From UBA2402 sp037139735 (GTDB lineage Bacteria > Planctomycetota > Phycisphaerae > Phycisphaerales > UBA1924): a stretch of DNA of 56,551 nt. A program made the translations under genes and the position numbers. The notes under the pieces were generated by a model. It did no database searches. It saw only the letters and a list, made by a program, of their open reading frames with translations, and had not been told where the DNA came from. The DNA lies in assembly GCA_037139735.1 (NCBI GenBank), contig JBAXFU010000009.1, positions 1 to 56,551 on the forward strand, given 5' to 3'. This document shows, piece after piece, positions 18,884 through 27,179 of this stretch; position 1 is the first letter of the stretch; each line of letters begins with the position of its first letter.

Positions 18884-20167
18884 ATGACCACAGCAGACCT
18901 GTCCGAGCGGACGGCCCGCGCGATGGACGCGCTCGACCAACTCGCGCCGATGCGTTCGGAGTTCCTGATCCCCACGGTCGGCTCGATCCTGGGCCGCGAG
19001 GGGGACGCCTCGCCGTGCGTGTACCTGACGGGCAACTCGCTGGGGCTGCAGCCCAAGGGCGTGAAGGACGCGTTGCAACGCGAGCTCAACGACTGGGCGG
19101 CGCTCGCCGTCGAGGGGCACCTGCACGCGAACGACCCGTGGCTCAGCTATCACGAGTCGGTCCGCGGCCCCCTCTCGCGGCTGGTGGGCGCGATGGAACA
19201 CGAAGTGGTGGCGATGAACACCCTCACGGTGAACCTGCACCTGCTGATGCTGAGCTTCTACAGGCCCACCGCCGACCGCCACCTGATCGTCATCGAGGAC
19301 TCGGCCTTCCCGAGCGATTCGTACGCGGTGGCGAGCCAGGCGGCGATCCGGGGTCACGGGCCCGACTCGATCGTGCGGCTGCGGCCTCGCGAAGGGGAGG
19401 CGACGCTGCGGACGCAAGACGTCATCGAGCGCATCGAGTCGCTGGGCTCGAAGGTCGCGCTCGTGATGCTCGGGGGCGTGAACTACCTGACCGGACAGTG
19501 GTTCGAGATGGAGGCCATCACGAAGGCGGCGCACGGGGTCGGGGCCCGGTGCGGGTGGGACCTCGCGCACGCGGCGGGCAACGTGCCGGTGCGACTGCAC
19601 GACTGGAACGCCGACTTCGCGGTGTGGTGCAGCTACAAGTATCTCAACGGCGGGCCGGGCGCGGTGGCGGGCGCGTTCGTGCACGATCGACACGTCCGCG
19701 ACGCGTCGCTGCCTCAACTGGCGGGCTGGTGGGGCAACGACCCCTCGACGCGGTTCCGCATGGGGCCCGACTTCACGCCGGTGGCCTCGGCCGACCGCTT
19801 CGCGATGTCGAACCCGCCGATCTTCTCGCTGTGCCCGGTGAAGGTCTCGCTCTCGATCTTCGATCGCATCGGCATCGAGACGCTCCGTCGCAAGAGTCTG
19901 GCGTTGACGGGCTACCTCGAGCACCTGCTGCGGGCCCGCGTGCCGGCGGTGGGCATCACGACGCCCGCCGACCCATCGCAGCGAGGGTGCCAACTGTCGC
20001 TGCGGCTGCCGGGCGACCCGCGTCGTTCGCTCGACGCGCTCAAGCGGGCCGGCGTCGTGTGCGACTTCCGCGAACCGGACGTGATCCGAGCCGCACCCAC
20101 GCCCTTGTACAACTCCTTCCACGACTGCTGGCGTTTCGTCGAAGCCCTCGCCAGCGTCACCGCCTGA
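18884..20167 (+). CDS. kynU: Kynureninase
   Basis: This PLP enzyme hydrolyses kynurenine or 3-hydroxykynurenine to (3-hydroxy)anthranilate and alanine. The 427-residue protein matches the family in length and landmarks: VYLTGNSLGLQPKGV near residue 50, EVVAMNTLTVNLHLLM (about 105-120), VALVMLGGVNYLTGQ, GWDLAHAAGNVP, and the PLP lysine in CSYKYLNGGPGAV (K252). The C-terminal region has PIFSLCPVKVSLSIFDRIG and the arginine-rich substrate region DFREPDVIRAAPTPLYN. The bifunctional KMO-KynB gene starts 33 bases downstream on the same strand. Together they convert N-formylkynurenine to 3-hydroxyanthranilate. A tryptophan dioxygenase or 3-hydroxyanthranilate dioxygenase gene is not in the window. 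Confidence 0.96.
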   Translation: MTTADLSERTARAMDALDQLAPMRSEFLIPTVGSILGREGDASPCVYLTGNSLGLQPKGVKDALQRELNDWAALAVEGHLHANDPWLSYHESVRGPLSRLVGAMEHEVVAMNTLTVNLHLLMLSFYRPTADRHLIVIEDSAFPSDSYAVASQAAIRGHGPDSIVRLRPREGEATLRTQDVIERIESLGSKVALVMLGGVNYLTGQWFEMEAITKAAHGVGARCGWDLAHAAGNVPVRLHDWNADFAVWCSYKYLNGGPGAVAGAFVHDRHVRDASLPQLAGWWGNDPSTRFRMGPDFTPVASADRFAMSNPPIFSLCPVKVSLSIFDRIGIETLRRKSLALTGYLEHLLRARVPAVGITTPADPSQRGCQLSLRLPGDPRRSLDALKRAGVVCDFREPDVIRAAPTPLYNSFHDCWRFVEALASVTA

Positions 20168-20200
20168 GCCGCGTCGATCGATCCCGTCCCGGACCCCACC

Positions 20201-22246
20201 ATGAGCCACGCCCCCACCCACTCCACGGCCACCATCGTCGGATGCGGCCTCGCCGGCTCGCTCCTGGCCCGCCTGCTCGCGCAGGACGGGTGGAAGGTCC
20301 GAGTCTTCGAGCGTCGGGGCGATCCTCGCGCCAAGGGCTACGCGGGCGGACGCTCGATCAACCTCGCGCTCTCGGCCCGCGGGCTTCACGGCCTGGCGGC
20401 GGCGGGGCTCGACGCCCGCGTGCTCGCCGAAGACGCGATCCCGATGCGGGCCCGGATGATGCACGCCGTGAGCGGCGAGCTCACGCGCCAGCCCTACAGC
20501 AGCAGCGAGTCGGACGCGATCAACTCGGTGTCGCGGGGCGGGCTGAACCTCACGCTGCTCCGCGCGGCGGCCGAACTGCCCGGCGTCGAGTTCCTCTTCG
20601 ACCACGCCTGCACCGACATCGACACCGCCACGGGCGAGGCGACCTTCCGCGACGCCTCGGGCGCCACGCGCCGGGAGAAGTCCGACCTGCTGCTGGGCGC
20701 CGACGGGGCCTTCTCGCCGGTGCGGCTGGCGATGCAGAGGACCGACCGCTTCGAGTACCAGCAGACGTACCTCGGCCACGGGTACAAGGAGTTGCACATC
20801 CCGCCCGCGGCGGAGCTGGAGCGGCTGGGCGTCCACATGCCCTCCCGCCACGGCGCGTACGCGATGGATCCCAACGCGCTGCACATCTGGCCCCGCGGCT
20901 CGTCGATGATGATCGCGCTGCCCAACCGGGACGGATCGTTCACGTGCACGCTCTTCTGGCCCTACGAGGGGCCGCACGGGTTCGCGGACCTTTCGGGCGA
21001 CCAAGCCGTGCGGGCGTTCTTCGAGCGTTGGTACGGCGACGCGACGCGGCTCATGCCGTCGCTGGTCGAGGATTACGCCCGCAACCCGGTGGGCTCGCTG
21101 GTGACGGTGCGGTGCTTCCCGTGGGTGATGGGCGATCGGATCGCGATGCTGGGCGATGCGTCGCACGCGATCGTGCCTTTTTACGGGCAGGGGATGAACG
21201 CGGCGTTCGAGGACTGCCGCACGCTGGTGGAGTGCCTTCGCGAACACCGCCGCGACCGGCACGCGGCCCTGCAGGCGTACCAGTCGCAACGCAAGCCCAA
21301 CGCGGACGCGATCGCGGACATGGCGCTCGAGAACTTCACGGAGATGCGCGACAAGGTGGGCGACGCGGCCTTCCTGCACAAGAAGAAGATCGAGCAGGCC
21401 CTGCACGTGATCGATCCCGAGCGACTCACGCCGCAGTACAACCTGGTGAGCTTCAGCACGGTGCCGTACGCAGAGGCCAAGGCGCAAGGGCGGCGGCTGG
21501 ACGGGCTGTACGAGCGGCTCATGCGCCGCGTGCCTCGCGAGGCGGCGTTGCTGCCTCGGGAGCAATGGCTGGCGAAGGTGCGGGACGCGCTCGAGGCGGA
21601 TCGTGCGTCGGAGGGGGGCGTGGTGCTGCATGATCTGAGCCCGGCGATCACGGGGGCGACGAAGGTGTGGCCGGGGGACACGCCGATGAGCCGCGAGGTG
21701 CTGTGCGACCTCGAGCAGGGGGCGAACATCACGCTGAGCACGCTGCGGACGACGGTGCATCTTGGGTCGCACGCGGACGGACCGAACCATTACGGGCGGG
21801 GCGAGGCGGGGATCGGCGAGCAGCCGCTTGATCGGTACATCGGGCCATGCCGCGTGGTGCGGGCGAAGGTGGAGCGGGGCGCGAGGGTGCGGCCGGAGGA
21901 CATCGAGGGGGGCGTGGAGGCGATCGACTGCCCGCGGGTGCTGATCCGCACGGGGACCTTCCCCGACCACGCGTCGTGGAACGAGGACTTCGCGGGGCTG
22001 TCGGTGGAGTTGGTGGAGGCGTTGGCGTCGCGCGGGGTGAAGACGGTGGGCGTGGACGCGCCGAGCGTGGACCTGCAGCACTCGAAGGACCTGCCCGCGC
22101 ACCACGCGTTGCTGCGTCATGGCATCGTGATTCTCGAGGGGTTGGTGCTCGCGGGGGTGGAGCCGGGGCCATACACGTTGATGGCCCAGCCGCTGAAGTT
22201 GATGGGGTTCGACGCGAGCCCGGTGCGGGCGGTGCTGGCGGAGTGA
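20201..22246 (+). CDS. Fused kynurenine 3-monooxygenase / kynurenine formamidase
   Basis: A 681-residue protein joining two enzymes of tryptophan breakdown. Residues 1 to about 470 are a FAD-dependent kynurenine 3-monooxygenase: GxGxxG in TIVGCGLAGSLLARLL, GGRSINLALSARG, SVSRGGLNLTLLRAA, the FAD motif GADGAFSPVR, and GDASHAIVPFYGQGMNAAFEDC. Residues about 474-681 (208, the normal length of bacterial KynB) are a cyclase-family arylformamidase: LHDLSPAITGATKVWPGD, the metal motif HLGSHADGP (H520, H524, D526), DRYIGPCRVVRA, VLIRTG, GVDAPSVDLQHSKDLPAHH and ILEGLVLAGVEPG. The junction is continuous with no stop or frameshift. The expected sequence is KynB releasing kynurenine, KMO hydroxylating it and KynU (upstream, 33 bases away) cleaving it. 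No clear Shine-Dalgarno precedes the ATG. Confidence 0.93.
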   Translation: MSHAPTHSTATIVGCGLAGSLLARLLAQDGWKVRVFERRGDPRAKGYAGGRSINLALSARGLHGLAAAGLDARVLAEDAIPMRARMMHAVSGELTRQPYSSSESDAINSVSRGGLNLTLLRAAAELPGVEFLFDHACTDIDTATGEATFRDASGATRREKSDLLLGADGAFSPVRLAMQRTDRFEYQQTYLGHGYKELHIPPAAELERLGVHMPSRHGAYAMDPNALHIWPRGSSMMIALPNRDGSFTCTLFWPYEGPHGFADLSGDQAVRAFFERWYGDATRLMPSLVEDYARNPVGSLVTVRCFPWVMGDRIAMLGDASHAIVPFYGQGMNAAFEDCRTLVECLREHRRDRHAALQAYQSQRKPNADAIADMALENFTEMRDKVGDAAFLHKKKIEQALHVIDPERLTPQYNLVSFSTVPYAEAKAQGRRLDGLYERLMRRVPREAALLPREQWLAKVRDALEADRASEGGVVLHDLSPAITGATKVWPGDTPMSREVLCDLEQGANITLSTLRTTVHLGSHADGPNHYGRGEAGIGEQPLDRYIGPCRVVRAKVERGARVRPEDIEGGVEAIDCPRVLIRTGTFPDHASWNEDFAGLSVELVEALASRGVKTVGVDAPSVDLQHSKDLPAHHALLRHGIVILEGLVLAGVEPGPYTLMAQPLKLMGFDASPVRAVLAE

Positions 22247-22356
22247 TGATGTCGCGATTTGCGCCCGGAAGGGCGGAGAACCGACCGCGTTCGTGTGGTG
22301 CGGGCGGTGCGTCGTGCGGCGGCGTGTGTCGTCTCGCGAATCCAACGCCTCCTCTA

Positions 22357-22420
22357 CGCGGGCTTGCTCGCAGAGCCTCGCCGCGCCCACGGCCACCGCT
22401 GGTGCGCCCTGACGGGCGGA
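22357..22420 (+). repeat. Dispersed repeat family G, copy 1, in a 311-base gene-free gap
   Basis: The copy reads CGCGGGCTTGCTCGCAGAGC and continues to GGTGCGCCCTGACGGGCGG. Related copies lie at 40930-40994 (inverted), 41159-41197 (shortened) and 45570-45641. The rest of the gap 22247-22557 holds no gene that I can support; it ends with the probable promoter of the gspE-like gene. Confidence 0.6.
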
Positions 22421-22540
22421 GGGCGAGGGGGCGGCATCGCCGGCGGCGGCTGGTTCCGATAGCGACGCGGTCGAAGGTCCGAGGACGAGCCACCGCCGGC
22501 ATTTGCGCAGATCGCGTCGAGGGAATCACTCGCGCCGGTG

Positions 22541-22546
22541 TACGAT
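22541..22546 (+). promoter_or_regulatory. Putative -10 element of the GspE/PilB ATPase gene
   Basis: TACGAT ends 11 bases before the ATG at 22558, and there is no Shine-Dalgarno in between. Confidence 0.35.
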
Positions 22547-22557
22547 GATCACACCAC

Positions 22558-24240
22558 ATGCCCATCGGCCCCACCCTCATCCTCCGTGGCGTCATCAACG
22601 ACCAGCAGCTCGGGCAGGCGATCGCCGAATCGCGGTCGAGCGGCGAGCGGCTGGATCGCGTGATCGTGCGGCTGGGGCTGGCCTCGCGTCAGGACGTGCT
22701 GGCGGCGGTGGGCGAGCAGTTCCACATGCCGGTGGTGGACTTGGCGTCGTGCATCGTCGAGCCCGCGGTGCTGGGGATGCTTCCCGCCACGCTGGTCTTT
22801 CGGCAGCGGTGCGTGCCCATCTCGAAGGAGGGCGGCTCGCTGCGGGTGGCCACCAGCGACCCGTACGAGATCGCCTCGCTCGACGAGTTGCGACTGCTGA
22901 CGGGGTGCTCGATCGAGACGGTGCTGGCGGACGAGGAGGAGCTTCAGAAGTTCATCCGCGCCAACTACGGCGTCGGCGGCGACACGCTCGACGCGATGTC
23001 GCAGGGGCAGGCGGCGTCGCAGGTGGAGGCCAAGCCCGTCGACGAGTCGGACCAGGCGCAGGAGGCCTCGGTCATCCGGCTCGTGAACGACCTTTTGGCG
23101 GAGGCGATCTCGGAGCGGGCGACGGACGTGCACATCGAGCCCTACGAGCACGAGTTGGCGGTGCGGTACCGCATCGACGGCGTGCTGCAGCGGGCGAACG
23201 TGCCGGCGACGATCCACCGGTTCGGCGCGGCGATCGTGAGTCGCCTGAAGATCATGGCGAACCTGAACATCGCCGAGAAGCGCAAGCCCCAGGACGGTCG
23301 CATCACGTTCCGCCATCGGCCGCCGCAGGGGGGCGCGGCGCAGGAGTACGACCTGCGCATGAGCGTCATCCCGATGCTCTTCGGCGAGGGCGTGGTGCTG
23401 CGCGTCTTGAGCAAGACGGCGGTGTTGATGTCGCTCGAGGACCTCGGGATGCCCGAGGGCGTCAAGGGCAAGTGGGCGACGCTGATCGAGCGGCCCCACG
23501 GCATCGTGCTGGTGACGGGGCCGACGGGCTCGGGCAAGAGCACCACGCTGTACGCCTCGCTCAACCGGATCGTGAGCGACGAGATCAAGGTGATCACGGT
23601 CGAGGATCCGGTCGAATATCACGTCAGGGGCGTGAACCAGATCCAGGTGAACACGCAGGTGGGGTTGAGTTTCGCGTCGGGGCTGCGGTCGATCCTGCGT
23701 CACGACCCCGACGTCGTGATGATCGGCGAAATCCGCGACAAGGAGACGGCCGAGACGGCGGTGCAGGCGTCGCTGACGGGGCACCTGGTCTTCTCGACGC
23801 TGCACACCAACGACGCGGCGGGATCGGTGACGCGACTGCTGGACATGGGCGTCGAGCCGTTCCTCGTGGCGTCGTCGCTCGAGGGCGTGCTGGCGCAGCG
23901 GCTCGTGCGGCGGATCTGCCGGGAGTGCGGCGAGTCGTACGAACCCGACCCGGCGGACCTGCCGCCGGCGTTGGGGCTTGCGCCCGGCGCGACGCTGATG
24001 CGGGGCCGCGGGTGCCGCGCGTGTCGCCAGACGGGGTACCGCGGGCGGCTGGGCGTCTACGAGCTGCTGCGACTGAGCGAGGCGACGCGGCACATGGTCA
24101 TGGAGCGGACGGCGGCCCCGGCCATCGCCGCGGCGGCGACGCGCGAGGACGAACTCTCGACGCTGCTGCAGGACGGCTTCACGAAGGTGCGCGAGGGCAA
24201 GACGACGCTCGCCGAGGTGCTGTCGGCGATGAGCGAGTGA
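22558..24240 (+). CDS. Type II secretion / type IV pilus assembly ATPase (GspE/PilB)
   Basis: A 560-residue hexameric ATPase that powers pseudopilus or pilus extension from the cytoplasmic side of the membrane. The N-terminal MshEN/T2SSE-N domain (residues 1-150) has LILRGVINDQQLGQAIAES and VVDLASCIVEPAVLGMLPA. The linker is followed by the N2 domain (ASVIRLVNDLLAEAI, ATDVHIEPYEHELAVRYRIDG). The motor domain has Walker A GPTGSGKSTT (K327), the Asp box VITVEDPVEYHV, Walker B VVMIGEIRDKETAETAVQAS, and the His box LTGHLVFSTLHTNDA. Two CxxC pairs (CRECGESY and CRACRQTGY) form the zinc-binding C-domain found in GspE. The pilin, platform and secretin genes are not nearby, so I cannot tell whether it serves secretion or pili. 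Confidence 0.95.
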   Translation: MPIGPTLILRGVINDQQLGQAIAESRSSGERLDRVIVRLGLASRQDVLAAVGEQFHMPVVDLASCIVEPAVLGMLPATLVFRQRCVPISKEGGSLRVATSDPYEIASLDELRLLTGCSIETVLADEEELQKFIRANYGVGGDTLDAMSQGQAASQVEAKPVDESDQAQEASVIRLVNDLLAEAISERATDVHIEPYEHELAVRYRIDGVLQRANVPATIHRFGAAIVSRLKIMANLNIAEKRKPQDGRITFRHRPPQGGAAQEYDLRMSVIPMLFGEGVVLRVLSKTAVLMSLEDLGMPEGVKGKWATLIERPHGIVLVTGPTGSGKSTTLYASLNRIVSDEIKVITVEDPVEYHVRGVNQIQVNTQVGLSFASGLRSILRHDPDVVMIGEIRDKETAETAVQASLTGHLVFSTLHTNDAAGSVTRLLDMGVEPFLVASSLEGVLAQRLVRRICRECGESYEPDPADLPPALGLAPGATLMRGRGCRACRQTGYRGRLGVYELLRLSEATRHMVMERTAAPAIAAAATREDELSTLLQDGFTKVREGKTTLAEVLSAMSE

Positions 24241-24293
24241 TCGCATCCGGGCCCGTCCCGATCGCGAGGCGACTCGCGCCATCCGTGGCCGAC

Positions 24294-24299
24294 TACGCT
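24294..24299 (+). promoter_or_regulatory. Putative -10 element of the glycosyltransferase 9 gene
   Basis: TACGCT ends 8 bases before the GTG at 24308. It is the same hexamer as before the 13480, 29771 and 43614 starts. Confidence 0.4.
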
Positions 24300-24307
24300 C
24301 CTCGCGC

Positions 24308-25333
24308 GTGGCGGCTTCTCCCGAACGAATCCTCCTGATCCGGCCCAGCGCGCTGGGCGACGTGGCTCGCTCGGTCCCCGCGGCGGCGAGTCTGCGTCGC
24401 GCGTTTCCCGACGCCCGCATCGACTGGCTCGTCGAGGAGGGGTTCGAGGCCGTGGTGTCGCATCACCCGGCGGTGTCGAGCGTGGTGAGCTTCCCGAAGA
24501 AGCGGATTCGGCAGGCGTTGCGACGGCTTGATCCGCGGCCGCTGATGGCCTTCGCGACCTCGCTCCGTCACGCCCGGTACGACCGCGTCCTCGACCTCCA
24601 GGGCCTGGCCCGCAGCGCGGCGATGGCATGGCTGACGCGTGCGCCGCGGCGGATCGGGCTGGCCGACGCCCGCGAACTGGGGTGGCTCGCGTACACGACG
24701 CGGGCGCCCGCCTCGGCGGAGATGCACGCCGTGGAGCGGATGCTCGCGGTCGTCGCGGCGGCGGGCGTCGAGCCCGTGGCGGACATGCGGCTGCACGTGC
24801 CTCCGAAGGGGAAGGAGTGGCACGCGTCGCAGGCATGGGCGGCGAGGCCGTACGTGGTGCTCGCGCCGACGTCGCGATGGCCCGCCAAACAATGGCCCGC
24901 GTCGCGGTTCGCTTCGGTGGCGAGGGCCGCACGGGCGATGGGGCTTGAGGTGGCGATCGTGGGCAGCCGCGGGGAGCGAGCCCAGTGCGAGGCGGTGACG
25001 TCGCTGGCGACCGACGATGTCGGCATCATCGACCTGGTGGGCGGGACGGACGTGGCGGGGCTCATGGCGTGCATCGGTGGCTCGCGGGCGGTGGTCGCGA
25101 ACGACTCGGCGGCGTTGCATCTGGCGGTGGGTCTCTCGCGGCCGACGGTGGCGTTGTTCGGGCCCACGCGAGCGGATCGGGTGGGGCCGTACGGACGGAG
25201 CCACGAGGTGATCCAGCACGTGGGACCGGGGGACGACCTCGATCACAAGCGAGCGTCGGGAGTGCGTCTGATGGAGCGGATCGCGGCGACGGAGGTGATC
25301 GAGGCGTTGAGGCGAGCGGCGGCACGCGAGTAG
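24308..25333 (+). CDS. Glycosyltransferase family 9 protein (heptosyltransferase-like)
   Basis: A 341-residue GT-B-fold transferase related to ADP-heptose:LPS heptosyltransferases, probably acting on lipopolysaccharide core at the inner face of the cytoplasmic membrane. Motifs in order: ILLIRPSALGDVARSVPAA at the N-terminus, DARIDWLVEEGFE, YDRVLDLQGLARSAAMAW, VVLAPTSRWPAKQWPASRFA in the second domain, VAIVGSRGER, and the nucleotide-sugar region GGSRAVVANDSAALHLAVGL followed by VALFGPTRADRVGPYG. The GTG start gives the family N-terminus directly. Eight bases separate it from a TACGCT hexamer. The exact sugar is not determined. It lies between the secretion ATPase and infA without an obvious functional link. 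Confidence 0.9.
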   Translation: MAASPERILLIRPSALGDVARSVPAAASLRRAFPDARIDWLVEEGFEAVVSHHPAVSSVVSFPKKRIRQALRRLDPRPLMAFATSLRHARYDRVLDLQGLARSAAMAWLTRAPRRIGLADARELGWLAYTTRAPASAEMHAVERMLAVVAAAGVEPVADMRLHVPPKGKEWHASQAWAARPYVVLAPTSRWPAKQWPASRFASVARAARAMGLEVAIVGSRGERAQCEAVTSLATDDVGIIDLVGGTDVAGLMACIGGSRAVVANDSAALHLAVGLSRPTVALFGPTRADRVGPYGRSHEVIQHVGPGDDLDHKRASGVRLMERIAATEVIEALRRAAARE

Positions 25334-25344
25334 GCCGGGCGGGC

Positions 25345-25350
25345 TATCCT
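25345..25350 (+). promoter_or_regulatory. Putative -10 element of infA
   Basis: TATCCT, about 57 bases before the infA ATG and 12 after the stop of the glycosyltransferase gene. No convincing -35 box. Confidence 0.3.
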
Positions 25351-25406
25351 TGCAGCCCGGCGAATGTCGCCCGGGAGCATGGCGGACGAGGAGACACAGG
25401 ACTTTC

Positions 25407-25631
25407 ATGGGCAAGCAGGACGACAAGTTCACGTTCGAGGCGGTGGTGACCGAAGCGCTGCCGAACGCGATGTTCAAGGTGCAGCTGCCCAACGAGCAGA
25501 AGTCCGAGGTTCTGGCGTACGTGTCGGGGAAGATGCGGATGAACTACATCCGCATCCTGCCGGGCGACCGGGTGACGGTCGAGATCAGCCCGTACGACCT
25601 GAGCAAGGCGCGGATCACGTTCCGCCACTGA
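25407..25631 (+). CDS. infA: Translation initiation factor IF-1
   Basis: A 74-residue OB-fold protein that binds the ribosomal A site during initiation with IF-2 and IF-3. It has the conserved core LPNAMFKVQLPNE, VSGKMRMNYIRILPGDRV and ISPYDLSKARITFRH at the C-terminus. Its length is within a few residues of the usual 71-73. GAGGAGA lies upstream (25388-25394), somewhat far from the ATG. In many bacteria infA precedes rpmJ and rpsM, as it does here, but here 238 bases separate it from rpmJ, which has its own probable promoter. Confidence 0.96.
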   Translation: MGKQDDKFTFEAVVTEALPNAMFKVQLPNEQKSEVLAYVSGKMRMNYIRILPGDRVTVEISPYDLSKARITFRH

Positions 25632-25731
25632 CGCCCATCGGCTCGCCGCGGGCAGCGGCGGGGCCACCGATCGAAATGCGAACGGCCTTGGGCATGGAGC
25701 GGCGCGTCGAGGGCGGCGCGTCGAAGGCGGC

Positions 25732-25760
25732 GTGACTTGCGTGCGTGGCGGGTCTATGAT
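25732..25760 (+). promoter_or_regulatory. Putative promoter for rpmJ and following ribosomal genes
   Basis: GTGACT (25732-25737), a 17-base spacer and TATGAT (25755-25760). The start of transcription would leave about 100 bases of leader before rpmJ. It lies in the 238-base gap after infA. Confidence 0.5.
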
Positions 25761-25869
25761 CGGGGCCCTACTTGTCGCGGTCGGGGTCGGCATGCGTTGG
25801 ACGCGTGCGTCCTCGAGTGACGGTTGGCGGGTCCACAGGTGAAGTCAGGTCAAGACTGGAAGGTGACAC

Positions 25870-25986
25870 GTGAAGGTCAAGGCAAGCGTCAAGAAGATGT
25901 GCAGCTCGTGCCAAGTGGTTCGCCGCAAGGGCAAGCTGCGGGTCATCTGCAAGTCGGATCCCAAGCACAAGCAGGTGCAGGGCTGA
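25870..25986 (+). CDS. rpmJ: 50S ribosomal protein L36
   Basis: A 38-residue zinc-ribbon protein of the large subunit with a GTG start. It reads MKVKASVKKMCSSCQVVRRK, then GKLRVICKSDPKHKQVQG. The zinc ligands are complete (C11, C14, C27 and H33), so it is the C+ zinc-binding form. GAAGGTGA stands just upstream as ribosome binding site. It comes before rpsM, the usual order. Confidence 0.95.
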   Translation: MKVKASVKKMCSSCQVVRRKGKLRVICKSDPKHKQVQG

Positions 25987-26097
25987 ATCGCCGTTGAGCC
26001 CATGCGCGACGGCGCGTCGGGCATGAACACAAGAGCAAGGGCGAGGGTGGGTTCCCGCGGAAGGGAGCCGTGCCCGAACCGCCAAGGAGTCTGAACA

Positions 26098-26478
26098 GTG
26101 CCTCGTATCGCCGGCATCGACGTCCCCGACAAGAAGAAGATGTACTTCGCGCTGCAGTACATCCACGGCATCGGCCCGAAGTTCGCGAAGGAGATCCTCG
26201 AGAAGGCGAAGGTCGATCCCGACCAGCGCTCCAACGAGGTGGACGAGGCCGCGTTGGCGCAGATCAACGCGGTGATCGACGCGGAGTACCTGGTCGAGGG
26301 CGCGTTGCGCCGGCAGGTGCAGCAGAACATCCAGCGTCTGAAGGACATCAAGTGCTATCGCGGCGACCGTCACCGCAAGGGCCTGCCGGTCCGCGGCCAG
26401 CGGACGCAGAGCAACGCCCGCACCCGCAAGGGCAAGAAGAAGACGGTGGCCGGCAAGAAGAGCGTGAAGGCGAAGTGA
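26098..26478 (+). CDS. rpsM: 30S ribosomal protein S13
   Basis: A 126-residue small-subunit head protein that contacts 16S rRNA, S19 and the P-site tRNA. It has the canonical start RIAGIDVPDKKKMYFALQYI, YGIG-like HGIGPKFAKEIL, and the C-terminal basic signature RGQRTQSNARTRKGKKKTV that reaches the P site. The start is GTG at 26098 with AAGGAG about 9 bases upstream. A 111-base spacer separates it from rpmJ, and 132 bases follow before rpsK, wider than usual in this operon. Confidence 0.97.
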   Translation: MPRIAGIDVPDKKKMYFALQYIHGIGPKFAKEILEKAKVDPDQRSNEVDEAALAQINAVIDAEYLVEGALRRQVQQNIQRLKDIKCYRGDRHRKGLPVRGQRTQSNARTRKGKKKTVAGKKSVKAK

Positions 26479-26610
26479 TCGTCCCGCGTCCGCGGCGTGA
26501 CCGTGATGAACGGCACGAGCGGCGGCGTCGGACGTGGATGAGACGTGGTTCGGACGTGCAACAACATCGGGGACGACCCCCTGCGGGTCGGCTGATCCGA
26601 GGAGACATTC

Positions 26611-26985
26611 ATGGCCAAGAAGGGCAAGATTCGCAAGAACGTGGTTCGGGGCATCGTGCACATCAAGAGCACGCAGAACAACACGATCGTGACGATCACG
26701 GACACGAACGGCGAGACGCTGGCGTGGGACTCGGCGGGCACGATCGGCTTCAAGGGCGCCCGCAAGAGCACCCCGTTCGCCGCGACGCGTGCGGCCGAGC
26801 AGGCCGCCGGCAAGGCCCGCAAGATGGGCATGACCGAAGTGGAGATCCGCATCAAGGGTTCGGGCGCGGGTCGCGAGAGCGCCGTGAACGGCCTGACGGC
26901 GGCGGGGCTTCGCGTGACGGCGGTCGAGGACCACACGCCGGTCCCGCACAACGGCTGCCGCCCCAGCAAGCGTCGCCGCGTCTGA
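26611..26985 (+). CDS. rpsK: 30S ribosomal protein S11
   Basis: A 124-residue platform protein of the small subunit. Motifs: HIKSTQNNTIVTITDTNGE, SAGTIGFKGARKSTPFAAT, the VEIRIKGSGAGRESAV loop and the typical end DHTPVPHNGCRPSKRRRV. ATG at 26611 is preceded by GAGGAGA. A CGACCC/GGGTCG hairpin (about 26574-26590) lies just upstream of the ribosome binding site. The normal next gene rpsD is missing; 194 bases later comes rpoA. Confidence 0.97.
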   Translation: MAKKGKIRKNVVRGIVHIKSTQNNTIVTITDTNGETLAWDSAGTIGFKGARKSTPFAATRAAEQAAGKARKMGMTEVEIRIKGSGAGRESAVNGLTAAGLRVTAVEDHTPVPHNGCRPSKRRRV

Positions 26986-27179
26986 TTTGACGACATCCTG
27001 CGTCCTGGTCGCGATGGCGAACGGGACGATTTCGTGAGCAAGCGGCGGCAGAAGGCCCTTGGGAGCGACTCGGCTGCTCTCGATGGTGCCGCGACCGTCG
27101 TGCCTGTTCCCCACGTCGACCATCGTCCGCCCGGGCGAGCGTCGGCCGGCAGCCGAGATGATTTGAGAGGGCACTTTTC

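Noticed and set aside
18071..22396. A 1441-codon open frame on the minus strand
   Set aside because: It is antisense to kynU and the kmo-kynB fusion and is Arg/His/Pro/Val-rich without motifs.
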